Source of the DNA: Promethearchaeota archaeon
GTDB taxonomy: Archaea; Asgardarchaeota; Lokiarchaeia; Sigynarchaeales; SOKP01
Reading direction: 5' to 3'
DNA length: 17,081 bases
Assembly: GCA_016839655.1 (NCBI GenBank)
Contig: JAEOTW010000169.1
Coordinates: forward strand, 1-17,081
The number at the start of each line of letters is the position of its first letter. Within the stretch, counting starts at the first letter, position 1. Shown one piece after another: positions 1 through 6,583 of the stretch. The notes below the pieces were generated by a model. It was not told where the DNA came from, ran no database searches, and saw nothing but the letters and a program-made list of their open reading frames with translations. Made by a program: the position numbers and the translations under genes.

Positions 1-333
1 AGAAACTCCTGGTGCGCCAGGATCTAATCCTCTAAGGACATCAATTTTGGTAAGACCTGCGCCTGCACCTAGAAATTTGCCGTAGAAATTTTCAACTAAA
101 AGTTCATTCATGTAAAATTGCCCTGGAGTTAATTGAACTGTGCTTCCTGGACCTGCTGCTATGGCATTATCAAATGCAACCTGGATGTTTGCAGTATCAT
201 CTCCTCCGGATGGTGATACAATAAATGTTGGTGAATCAGCGCGTACCGGTCCGATTATCAGAGTAAACATTGTGAATATCATTGTTACTATTAAGATTCC
301 GAATAATACACTTGATTTTCTTTTCATTTTCAT
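1..333 (-). CDS. secreted beta-helix (pectin-lyase-fold-like) protein, N-terminal part
   Basis: Partial gene: 111 codons are readable before it leaves the left edge of the window. The start is the ATG at 333-331, with a GAGGTT ribosome site at 351-346; a second in-frame ATG two codons later could also serve. Residues 1-32 form a signal peptide (MKMKRK, then a hydrophobic stretch, then GPVRA|D). The mature part has DDTANIQVAFDNAIAAGPGS followed by TVQLTPGQFY and a GKFLGAGAGLTKI strand. This is the usual opening of right-handed parallel beta-helix proteins (pectate-lyase superfamily, where an index-like DDTxxIQxAFDxA precedes a 'G.g...T.I' coil). The enzymatic or adhesive role cannot be told from the N-terminus. 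The gene is preceded by copy 1 of the 43-bp element, so it probably shares regulation with the surface proteins to its right. Fold assignment is fairly good; function is unknown. Confidence 0.8.
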   Translation of the reverse strand, partial: MKMKRKSSVLFGILIVTMIFTMFTLIIGPVRADSPTFIVSPSGGDDTANIQVAFDNAIAAGPGSTVQLTPGQFYMNELLVENFYGKFLGAGAGLTKIDVLRGLDPGAPGVS

Positions 334-392
334 TTTTATTTTTTCAACCTCTTTATGTCAAATTAGGGTTATTGTTATTTATCCCAATATTT

Positions 393-435
393 TATTTTTA
401 GATTTAGCTTCGGAAGATTAGGTAAAGCTCGAAGT
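393..435 (-). promoter_or_regulatory. 43-bp promoter/operator element, copy 1
   Basis: Read on the minus strand, this is a left arm ACTTCGAG (435-428), 13 nt, a right arm TTCCGAAG (415-408) and the tail AAATCTAAAAAT shared by all four copies. It ends 59 nt before the ATG of the secreted beta-helix gene (333). Inference: the tail, purine-rich and AT-rich, is where a BRE/TATA would sit, and the inverted CTTCGGA arms look like an operator overlapping it. The left arm is less conserved here than in copy 4. Confidence 0.65.
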
Positions 436-497
436 TTGACCTTTTATTGATAAAGATAACTTTTCATTAATCTAAACTCAAATTTCTATAAATTTAT

Positions 498-509
498 AAA
501 AAAAAAAAA
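498..509 (-). terminator. oligo-T terminator after the 218-aa surface protein
   Basis: A run of 12 A on the plus strand, hence 12 T in the transcript of the minus-strand gene that ends at 556. Archaeal RNA polymerase terminates at such T-tracts without needing a hairpin. Position and orientation fit; not otherwise testable here. Confidence 0.45.
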
Positions 510-555
510 GATTTAAAGAGCAATAATGGCACTATTTCTCATTTTTATAAGAATT

Positions 556-1212
556 CTATTTCTTTTTTAGTTTGAATTTAATTAAAATAATTCCACACCC
601 CAAAATTACTCCGAATAGTAGAAAATAGTTATATCCCGGAATTCCTGCAGCAATAGCAGCGCTTACAAACCAATATTTTTGCCAGCTTGAGCTATATTTA
701 AATGTACCATTAAGAAGAATACCTCTCTCTTTTTCATACCACACTTCGCTCCCATAGTCGTCTTCTAGTATCCATGCTGCCATTGAACCATGCATCGCTT
801 CACCAGTCACATTGAAGAGGTGGTCTACGTTTGAGAAGAAATTAAATAATAAAATTTGATCATCTATTGAAACATCCGTCCAAATCCATGAATGATCATG
901 ATCTCCATTATCTGGTGCAGGACTCTGCTGGTTTGATACGATTCTCGTGCTGGTATTGACATCCCAAAATCCTTCCACATCGATTGAACCCCCCAGATAC
1001 CATTTAATATGAAACATTTGATTCGGATTTTTTGTTAAAGTAAATCTTGAGGGTATATCTTCATCAAGAGAATAGTACCTATAGATATGATTAACGACTA
1101 AGCCATTGGTTATTCCCACTTCATTAGAATATCCAAACGCTAAAAAATTTGAAAAGAAAATCGAAGAAATGATGATAAGCAAAAAAATTCTTATTGACCA
1201 ACTTTTTTTCAT
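556..1212 (-). CDS. surface protein with signal peptide and C-terminal PGYN-TM-KKK anchor (paralogue 1)
   Basis: A 218-residue exported protein of unknown function. Residues 1-29 are a signal peptide (KK, long Ile/Leu/Phe core, FGYS). The middle is a Trp/Asp-rich, probably all-beta domain with WYLGG, WDVNTSTRIVSN, NVTGEAMHGSM, WILEDDYGSE and WYEKERG motifs. The C-terminus has GIPGYN at about 191-196, one transmembrane helix and a lysine-rich end. That layout resembles archaeal PGF-CTERM-type sorting signals, so archaeosortase processing is possible but inferred. It is clearly paralogous to the gene at 2945-3607 across the whole length. Start is ATG at 1212 with AAAGGTTTT upstream. Copy 2 of the 43-bp element lies 56 nt upstream. 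I do not recognise a named family. Confidence 0.85.
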   Translation of the reverse strand: MKKSWSIRIFLLIIISSIFFSNFLAFGYSNEVGITNGLVVNHIYRYYSLDEDIPSRFTLTKNPNQMFHIKWYLGGSIDVEGFWDVNTSTRIVSNQQSPAPDNGDHDHSWIWTDVSIDDQILLFNFFSNVDHLFNVTGEAMHGSMAAWILEDDYGSEVWYEKERGILLNGTFKYSSSWQKYWFVSAAIAAGIPGYNYFLLFGVILGCGIILIKFKLKKK

Positions 1213-1268
1213 TTTTGTAAAACCTTTTTTATTTATATTTTTGTTAAATATTATTCACTCTACCAATT

Positions 1269-1311
1269 TATTTTTAGATTTAGCTTCGAAAGATAAGACA
1301 AAGTCCGAAGT
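1269..1311 (-). promoter_or_regulatory. 43-bp promoter/operator element, copy 2
   Basis: On the minus strand: left arm ACTTCGGA (1311-1304), 13 nt, right arm TTTCGAAG (one mismatch to the consensus TTCCGAAG), then the AAATCTAAAAAT tail. It ends 56 nt upstream of the ATG at 1212. The leader between carries an AGGTT-type ribosome site, as in copies 1 and 3, so the whole upstream layout is conserved and not only the element. Confidence 0.65.
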
Positions 1312-1511
1312 TCATTGAATATTACCTTTATAAAAAAAAATTAGGATATAGAGAAAAATAAGCATATGGTCCTTTTTTTAAAAAGAAATATAAACAGATC
1401 TAGCATATTTTTAAATGAGTATTGTAAGATAAGTTGATAATGTATTGAAATAACAGTCCAATATTTAAAATAAGAGTACTAAGGTGTTTTTGGAAGATTT
1501 GTGCTAAGAAA

Positions 1512-2840
1512 TTGAATTATCCACCTCAAGAAATTATTACTCCTTTAGGAATTGAGAAAAAGAATTTTGAATATATTATTTTGTGGATGCTAAACAATAA
1601 TGAGGAATGCAATTGGTCTGATTTCTTAGATGAACCCTTAGCATTTAGTCTAGCTACTTTATCAAAATATATGAATCTATCAATAACAAACGGATTCGTA
1701 GAAAAAAAAGAGAAAGGACTTTATAAGATTACATTAGAAGGCCGAAAAAGATATTTTGATCTAAGATTTAAAGATTCTTTCGATAGAAAATTAAGGTATC
1801 CTCCTGAAATAATCTTAAAAAAGCGAAATTATGATCATATAATTCTCTGGATGTTGTATAACAATGAATTTTGCAATTGGAAAGATTTTCTTGAGAAACC
1901 ACTTTTGATCAATCATAATTCCCTTTCAAAAAACCTAAAGCTTTTATTAGAAAAGGGATATGTTGAAAATGATAATAATAAATATCGAATCACTAAAACT
2001 GGTGAATCTCAATATACAAAAGTATTAAAAAAATATGATTTAGACTATCAGACGATTTTAAATGAAGAAATCAAAAGACTTGAAGATATCAAAGAAAAAA
2101 CGAAGAATTTTCTTGAAAAGTATGAAATTGATAGTGATGAAGTGAAGATTATCTTCCTAGACTTAATAAATCATCTCGATTATTCTAAAGCTGAAAGCTT
2201 GTTATCATCTAAAGAGGATTATTACAAGATTCTTCTATTTTTTAGTGTTAATCATCCTATAATGTATCCAGACTTTATATCACCTGAAGAATTTTCTTCA
2301 AAATTTAATATTAAAATTAACACTCTCAATTTTTTTATTCAGCAAATTGTAGAGGAGAATTTGATAGAGTTAAAATTCTTTAATTTAGGGATAAATAAAG
2401 ATAAAAATTATTATTTCCGAGTGGACGAGAAATTTGAGAAGATGTTAAACTTAATCGTGGATGAAAACATAATGAAATTTAGTTTTCTTCAAAAACAGCA
2501 GCCAAATATTCCAAAAAAGGAGAAAAGTCTACGAACAATAAGTTTAGTAGAAAATATTGTAGAAGATATAAGTAATAAATTATTTGATCAAAAAGCGAAG
2601 CTTTATATCGCGAAATTTCTGCTAAAATATGTCAAATATTTATATACAGATTTTAAAAGAAAAGACTTTTCTAATAATTTTATAGAGACGTTCAAAGGTA
2701 TGGCTTATCAAAATATTATTAGTTTAAATTGGGAAGATTATAAAAAACTACTAGTAAAGAAAGGATTTTTAGCTTCCCTCTTGAAAACCTTTCCAAAATA
2801 TGCAATTTTAGATGAATTGAAGAAAAAACAGTTCAAATAA
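1512..2840 (+). CDS. multi-winged-helix (wHTH) protein with tandem duplicated N-terminal domains
   Basis: A 442-residue cytoplasmic protein without signal peptide or membrane helices. Residues about 1-80 and 96-175 are an internal duplication. Both contain YPP-x-x-I-I, YIILWMLxNNExCNW or its close copy, a DFLxxPL segment, LSK and a G(Y/F)VE wing followed by Y(K/R)IT. Each unit reads as a winged helix. A third such fold is plausible at about 233-310 (YPDFISPEEFSSKFNI, then the recognition-helix region, then a wing ending YYFRV). A Lys/Glu-rich helical linker lies at 190-225 and the C-terminal 100 residues are helical. The start is a TTG; no ATG or GTG occurs in frame between it and the upstream stop at 1446. 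It lies between the two paralogous surface genes, so it is a candidate regulator of the 43-bp elements (inference). It could also be a protein-protein adaptor. Confidence 0.85.
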   Translation: MNYPPQEIITPLGIEKKNFEYIILWMLNNNEECNWSDFLDEPLAFSLATLSKYMNLSITNGFVEKKEKGLYKITLEGRKRYFDLRFKDSFDRKLRYPPEIILKKRNYDHIILWMLYNNEFCNWKDFLEKPLLINHNSLSKNLKLLLEKGYVENDNNKYRITKTGESQYTKVLKKYDLDYQTILNEEIKRLEDIKEKTKNFLEKYEIDSDEVKIIFLDLINHLDYSKAESLLSSKEDYYKILLFFSVNHPIMYPDFISPEEFSSKFNIKINTLNFFIQQIVEENLIELKFFNLGINKDKNYYFRVDEKFEKMLNLIVDENIMKFSFLQKQQPNIPKKEKSLRTISLVENIVEDISNKLFDQKAKLYIAKFLLKYVKYLYTDFKRKDFSNNFIETFKGMAYQNIISLNWEDYKKLLVKKGFLASLLKTFPKYAILDELKKKQFK

Positions 2841-2849
2841 TAAAATTTC

Positions 2850-2892
2850 AATTCGCACTTTTGGCAACATTCCGAAGTAAAATCTAAAAATA
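2850..2892 (+). promoter_or_regulatory. 43-bp promoter/operator element, copy 3
   Basis: Left arm AATTCGCA (the most degenerate of the four), 13-nt spacer, right arm TCCGAAGT (2871-2878), then AAATCTAAAAATA. It ends 52 nt before the ATG at 2945. It starts only 10 bp past the stop of the winged-helix gene, so the surface gene has its own promoter here. Confidence 0.6.
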
Positions 2893-2944
2893 TTTTTATT
2901 ACATATTTGTATATGATCTAATCAAAAATAAGGTTGAAACAATA

Positions 2945-3607
2945 ATGAAGAGATCAAATACGATAAAGATTTTGTTTTCGCTTGTTCTCTGTTCAATTTT
3001 CTTTTCGAATTTTCTTACAGTTGGCTATTCTACAGGAGTGGAAATTCCCGGTGGTTTACAAGTTGTACATAATCTTAGTTCTAGCGTAATGCAAACCCAT
3101 AGGAGTACAGTCACATTCACTAGACCAACGAGTGATATCATTCATGTCGTATGGTATTTGGGAGATCCGATTGATGATACAGCTTCTTGGGATGTCAACA
3201 TCCATACTAGAATTGTATCAAACTCACAAACTTTTGGGCTATGGGATGGAGAACATTCATTTTTTTGGATTTATGCAAATGTTTCTCTGGATGATCAACT
3301 AGTATTGAGTAATATCTGGAAGCATATTCATGCTGCAGATGGTAATGCTGTATACAATGTTACAGGTGAAGGGATGCATGGTTCTATGGATTGTTGGATT
3401 TTAGAAGATGCGTATGGGAGTGAACTGTGGTATGAAAAACAGAGAGGTTTTCTTGTGAATGGTACTAGTACATATTCTACAGATTACCATACCTATGAAT
3501 TAGTGAGTGCTGGAATTCCAGGAATTCCTGGATACAATTTCCTATTGCTAGTTAGTATTATAGCTATAGTATCAATTATTATAATAAAAAAGCGAAAATT
3601 CAAGTAA
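2945..3607 (+). CDS. surface protein with signal peptide and C-terminal PGYN-TM-KK anchor (paralogue 2)
   Basis: A 220-residue exported protein, paralogue of the one at 556-1212. The signal peptide spans residues 1-29 (MKRSNTIKI, hydrophobic core, VGYST). Shared motifs follow in the same order: VVWYLGDPID, SWDVNIHTRIVSN, NVTGEGMHGSM, WILEDAYGSEL, WYEKQRG, NGT. The C-terminus has IPGIPGYN, a transmembrane helix and KKRKFK. Such a tripartite tail suggests a cell-envelope anchor, perhaps processed by an archaeosortase-like enzyme (inference). Start ATG has AAGGTTG upstream. Copy 3 of the 43-bp element precedes it, and a T-tract follows. Several N-x-S/T sequons could be glycosylated. The family is unknown to me; the pair likely arose by an inverted duplication around the winged-helix gene. 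Confidence 0.85.
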   Translation: MKRSNTIKILFSLVLCSIFFSNFLTVGYSTGVEIPGGLQVVHNLSSSVMQTHRSTVTFTRPTSDIIHVVWYLGDPIDDTASWDVNIHTRIVSNSQTFGLWDGEHSFFWIYANVSLDDQLVLSNIWKHIHAADGNAVYNVTGEGMHGSMDCWILEDAYGSELWYEKQRGFLVNGTSTYSTDYHTYELVSAGIPGIPGYNFLLLVSIIAIVSIIIIKKRKFK

Positions 3608-3622
3608 TTAATTTTAAATATC

Positions 3623-3634
3623 TTTTTTTTTTTT
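3623..3634 (+). terminator. oligo-T terminator after paralogue 2
   Basis: Twelve consecutive T, 16 bp after the stop codon of the surface gene, followed by another T-rich stretch. A typical archaeal T-tract terminator in the correct orientation. It separates the surface gene from the 43-bp element copy 4 and the ubiquitin-like gene. Confidence 0.55.
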
Positions 3635-3676
3635 AATTTTTGAATTCAATAGTAGAAATTTATTGAAATTTTCATT

Positions 3677-3719
3677 ACTTCGGACTTTATATAATCTTCC
3701 GAAGTTAAATCTAAAAATG
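3677..3719 (+). promoter_or_regulatory. 43-bp promoter/operator element, copy 4 (perfect inverted repeat)
   Basis: The best copy: ACTTCGGA (3677-3684) and TCCGAAGT (3698-3705) are a perfect 8-bp inverted repeat with a 13-nt AT-rich spacer containing TTTATATAATC. The conserved tail with AAATCTAAAAAT follows. It lies 93 nt upstream of the ubiquitin-like ATG, farther than the 52-59 nt of the other copies. A separate TATA-like sequence (TTATTATAATATG, near 3747) lies between. Regulation of the ubiquitin-like gene by this element is therefore likely but not certain. Confidence 0.6.
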
Positions 3720-3812
3720 CTTAGCACACTATTATTTATTTAACAATTATTATAATATGGGTACTACTATTTTATTAATGGCTTGAATTAATCAAAAAAA
3801 TTTGACAATAAA

Positions 3813-4067
3813 ATGATAATATCTGTGGAAGATACAAGAGGAGGTAAAATAATTAAATTAGACGTTAACGAGAAACATTTAATTGAAAGCATAATTACAA
3901 TTGTTGTCAAACACATGAATATCATAACTTCTGAGCAGCGTTCTTTTGCTTTAATTTATCAAGGAAAAGAATTACCTAATTCAATAACAATTGCAGAAGT
4001 AGTTCAAAATTATGGTTTAAAAGAAAATGATAAATTAGAACTATGGGCAAAAGTAATAGGGGGGTAA
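3813..4067 (+). CDS. ubiquitin-like protein (beta-grasp) with free C-terminal Gly-Gly
   Basis: An 84-residue protein that aligns by eye to ubiquitin along its whole length. There is a beta1-beta2 hairpin (MIISVEDTRGGKIIKLDV), a central helix, ALIYQGKELPNSITI matching the ubiquitin segment with Leu43-Ile44 and Gly47-Lys48, LKENDKLELW as the last strand, and an end in VIGG. The Ile44 equivalent is Ile48 and the Lys48 equivalent is Lys52. Position 72 (Arg in ubiquitin) is Lys80 and position 70 is Trp78. The stop follows directly after GG, so no protease would be needed to expose the conjugation end. In known ubiquitin systems that carboxylate is activated by an E1 and attached to lysines; here conjugation is inferred only. 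No E1 or E2 gene is in the window. It ends 5 bp from the convergent GTPase-like gene. A sulphur-carrier role (Urm1/ThiS-like) is a weaker alternative. Confidence 0.85.
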   Translation: MIISVEDTRGGKIIKLDVNEKHLIESIITIVVKHMNIITSEQRSFALIYQGKELPNSITIAEVVQNYGLKENDKLELWAKVIGG

Positions 4068-4072
4068 GGTAT

Positions 4073-5101
4073 TCAAGCCTTTTTCAAACCCTCAACAAAT
4101 GCATCAAAATAAGAACTTGTGGCTAATGCCCATTTAAACTCTTTTTCAAAGCCTCCCTGTTTGTATAAATCGATTGTTTTATTAAATATGGCTTTAATTT
4201 TTAAATAATCATCATTACTAATAGAATTTTGATTTGATTGTTCAAATTCCATCCCCAACTTTAATACTTTACAAAATTCTGAATTTCCTAATGCTAATAA
4301 TTTTAATTTCTTGTCAGAAATTATTTCACTAACTTCAAAAAAGTGATTTGAAGCTTCTAAAAATTCTTCTGGTTTCACATTTTCTTGAGCATATAACATG
4401 AACTCCCATGCTTTGCACAGGTGATATAATACTTCAGGTTCTTCTCTATCTTTTTCGATATTTATATTTGAGAAGAGCCTTTTAAACTGAGATGCTGCAT
4501 TGGAAAAGCTTTTTGTTGCCTTCCTTTTATCTCCTTGTGTTTCATAATTTCTTGCTTGCTCAATTTCAGACCAAATATTATTATATTTAGAGATTGGTTT
4601 CTTTTTTTTTTTTACTGTTCTCTTTAACATTTCTTCAATAATTGAAAATATCCTTTCTTTAGAATTTTCTTGGACTGCAGAAAATCCAAAAGTTTTCTCT
4701 TCTAATAATTCTTCAATTTTTTCCACTTCTAAAGCTATATCTTTCTTGTCTTGATAATTAGCAATTATAAAATAATCAATATCCAGAACTTTGTTTTTTA
4801 AATCTACCAATAAATTTTGAGTATATTCTAAATTAATCATACTTGAACTTAACACTATACAAATGATGTCGATCACTTCTAATAAATCTTTAAACGAGTC
4901 AAAATTATTAATCAATTCTTCTATATCAATAACTCGTAAGACGCAGTGTTCAACATTTTCCAATCTAGACGTATCAATTGATTTTTTAAGAATTTCGTTC
5001 AAATGTAAGTCTATTTCTAGAATAGTTTCTCCAGAGAACAAATTCAATATTGTTAGCTTTCCTACCCCTTTTTGTCCGGTTAAAAGTATTTGAACTGAAA
5101 T
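4073..5101 (-). CDS. degenerate Arf/Ras-like GTPase with C-terminal TPR-like helical domain
   Basis: Canonical start codons give only a TTG at 5047 and 324 residues, which lack beta1 and the P-loop. The frame stays open upstream to a stop at 5107-5105 and encodes ISVQILLTGQKGVGKLTIL, an unmistakable small-GTPase beta1/P-loop. I therefore place the start at ATT (5101-5099), 8 nt after a GGTG site (5113-5110), giving 342 residues. The G1 motif GQKGVGKL has Leu where Ser/Thr binds Mg2+. No DxxG (G3) is visible. G4 is NYQD (Arf-type NKQD is usual) and G5 is a plausible FSA. From about residue 168 the sequence is helical and TPR/SNAP-like (ARNYETQGDKRKATKSFSNA). It may be a pseudo-GTPase or a scaffold. 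It is probably co-transcribed with the small membrane gene and the membrane RING gene upstream, and convergent with the ubiquitin-like gene. Confidence 0.75.
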   Translation of the reverse strand: MSVQILLTGQKGVGKLTILNLFSGETILEIDLHLNEILKKSIDTSRLENVEHCVLRVIDIEELINNFDSFKDLLEVIDIICIVLSSSMINLEYTQNLLVDLKNKVLDIDYFIIANYQDKKDIALEVEKIEELLEEKTFGFSAVQENSKERIFSIIEEMLKRTVKKKKKPISKYNNIWSEIEQARNYETQGDKRKATKSFSNAASQFKRLFSNINIEKDREEPEVLYHLCKAWEFMLYAQENVKPEEFLEASNHFFEVSEIISDKKLKLLALGNSEFCKVLKLGMEFEQSNQNSISNDDYLKIKAIFNKTIDLYKQGGFEKEFKWALATSSYFDAFVEGLKKA

Positions 5102-5196
5102 TACTTATACACCAAATATACTTTCTTTTTTATATTATTATTTAATTTAATTATGGATATTAATGTTAATTAAGGTATTAGTGTTGAAGAGTTTTG

Positions 5197-5385
5197 TTAT
5201 TCTCTTCCTTTTAGATAGATTAAAATTCCTAAGGAAAAAGGGATTAACCAAATGATTAAAATCCATAAAAAAACGTTCAGTTCTCTATTTTTAGCATCCT
5301 TGTACACCCATATAGATAATAAGGTTGAAACAATAAAGGTAATTACCAACGAAATAATTAGAATTAGAAATATAAACTCTATCAT
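5197..5385 (-). CDS. small two-TM membrane protein (PLDc_N-like)
   Basis: A 62-residue hydrophobic protein. An N-terminal transmembrane helix is followed by WVYKDAKNRELNVFLWI, a second helix with a Pro (WLIPFSLG) and a short LKGRE tail. The pattern 'YKDAK.R..n..lW.li...P..G...Y...r' is widespread in small archaeal and bacterial membrane proteins and matches the PLDc_N-type module that elsewhere precedes phospholipase-D or sensor domains. I chose the ATG at 5385, with GTGAT just upstream. An in-frame GTG at 5394 would add three residues. It sits between the membrane RING-like gene (gap about 38 bp) and the GTPase-like gene on the same strand, so an operon is likely. Its role is unknown; it might recruit or stabilise a membrane complex. 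Confidence 0.65.
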   Translation of the reverse strand: MIEFIFLILIISLVITFIVSTLLSIWVYKDAKNRELNVFLWILIIWLIPFSLGILIYLKGRE

Positions 5386-5423
5386 TGAAATCACTTTTTT
5401 GGATATAATTTTTATTATTTTTT

Positions 5424-6401
5424 TTACATTTTTTTAGATTTATTCTCTATAAATGGAGTTTCGCAACCCCAACAAGAATTTTCTATCTCAATTAAAGCAT
5501 CACGACATTTTAAACAGTACCATGCTTCGCATTTAGGACAAATATAGTTTAATCCTGAAATTTTATTCTTACAAACTAGACAAAATCCTTTTTCTCTGCT
5601 GTATTTAACATCCTCTATGCTAAAATGTAAGGGTTTACTAAAAACTCTCAAAGTATCTTGGAGATCATCTTTTTTAATAGCTGATTCCCCTCTTCTATTA
5701 TAAAAATAAATTAAATACCCTACAATGAAAATTATTGTAAGGAGGCCTATCCAAATTACAATTAAAAATAAATCTACTAATTGAAGATTGATAAATAACA
5801 TTGAAATCACAAAAACCACTAGTAAACCTATCATAATCAAAATAATTGGCTTAATGATTGGTTTTGAGAATAACTCGAAATGTGTTATTTGTGGAGATAT
5901 AGAAATAAAACCACCTATTATAATAAAAACTGGCCCTAAACTAGGTAAAAAAAGGTTCAAATATTTTATTAGAACCAATTCTAAGCTCCAACCAACTAAG
6001 AAAAGTACTAATCCAAAGGTTATGACTGAAGAGATAATTTGAAACTCACGATCCGATTTAACTGAGGATCGTATAAATAATAATATTACAATTATTGTAC
6101 TAAAAAATACATAACCGTACAGATATAAGTAGAAATATAAATAAATATAATTAATAACATCGTAAGTTAGGATTATTGTATTTAAATCTCCAGTATATGT
6201 TCCTACTAGGATATAATCGATAATAAAAAAGAAGAATCGTGTTATCGCGATAGTAAGCCAAAAAATACCAAATCCTACCAATAAAATTTTTTCATTTTTA
6301 TCCTTTTTCTTCAATCCTTTAGAGAAATACAGAATACTACAGATAGAGATCATAAATATTGCCATACTCGAAAAAAAACGTTCTATAGGATCAAAAACCA
6401 T
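5424..6401 (-). CDS. multi-pass membrane protein with C-terminal RING-like eight-cysteine zinc domain
   Basis: A 325-residue protein. Residues about 10-238 hold roughly seven transmembrane helices rich in Ile/Phe/Tyr, ending at FYNRRGES. A cytosolic-looking linker leads to a zinc domain at about 273-314. The cysteines follow CX2C, 10 residues, CX2C, 4, CX2C, 10, CX2C (CLVC, CPKC, CLKC, CWGC). This is close to RING spacing, with Cys in place of the RING histidine; a FYVE- or B-box-like treble clef is the alternative. The C-terminus is Lys-rich. RING proteins are commonly ubiquitin E3 ligases, and several Asgard ubiquitin clusters encode small RING proteins. An E3-like function here is inference from the domain plus the nearby ubiquitin-like gene. 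It is probably the first gene of a leftward operon with the two-TM protein and the GTPase-like protein. Confidence 0.8.
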   Translation of the reverse strand: MVFDPIERFFSSMAIFMISICSILYFSKGLKKKDKNEKILLVGFGIFWLTIAITRFFFFIIDYILVGTYTGDLNTIILTYDVINYIYLYFYLYLYGYVFFSTIIVILLFIRSSVKSDREFQIISSVITFGLVLFLVGWSLELVLIKYLNLFLPSLGPVFIIIGGFISISPQITHFELFSKPIIKPIILIMIGLLVVFVISMLFINLQLVDLFLIVIWIGLLTIIFIVGYLIYFYNRRGESAIKKDDLQDTLRVFSKPLHFSIEDVKYSREKGFCLVCKNKISGLNYICPKCEAWYCLKCRDALIEIENSCWGCETPFIENKSKKM

Positions 6402-6519
6402 AATATTTGTATAGTTGAGATATTTAATAAATAACTATTAGGGAAATTCAATATTAATAAATTATGATTTTTCTAATAAATTATACCTAAAGTTGTTAAG
6501 AAAGCTCTCTAGTAAATAA

Positions 6520-6530
6520 TTTATATATTA
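6520..6530 (+). promoter_or_regulatory. TATA-like box for the 329-aa secreted protein
   Basis: TTTATATATTA, centred about 59 nt before the ATG at 6584. A start of transcription about 25 nt downstream would give a leader of roughly 30 nt. It lies in a 182-bp divergent intergenic region that must also hold the promoter of the leftward membrane RING gene. Confidence 0.45.
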
Positions 6531-6583
6531 ATCTATCTTATCTAATTACTTAAAGCAATTAAAATTCTTTCAAATATTTTGAG

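Noticed and set aside
140..421. Plus-strand open frame opposite the secreted beta-helix gene
   Set aside because: It lies antisense to a clear signal peptide and beta-helix start with a good ribosome site, and its own product is low-complexity Ile/Phe.
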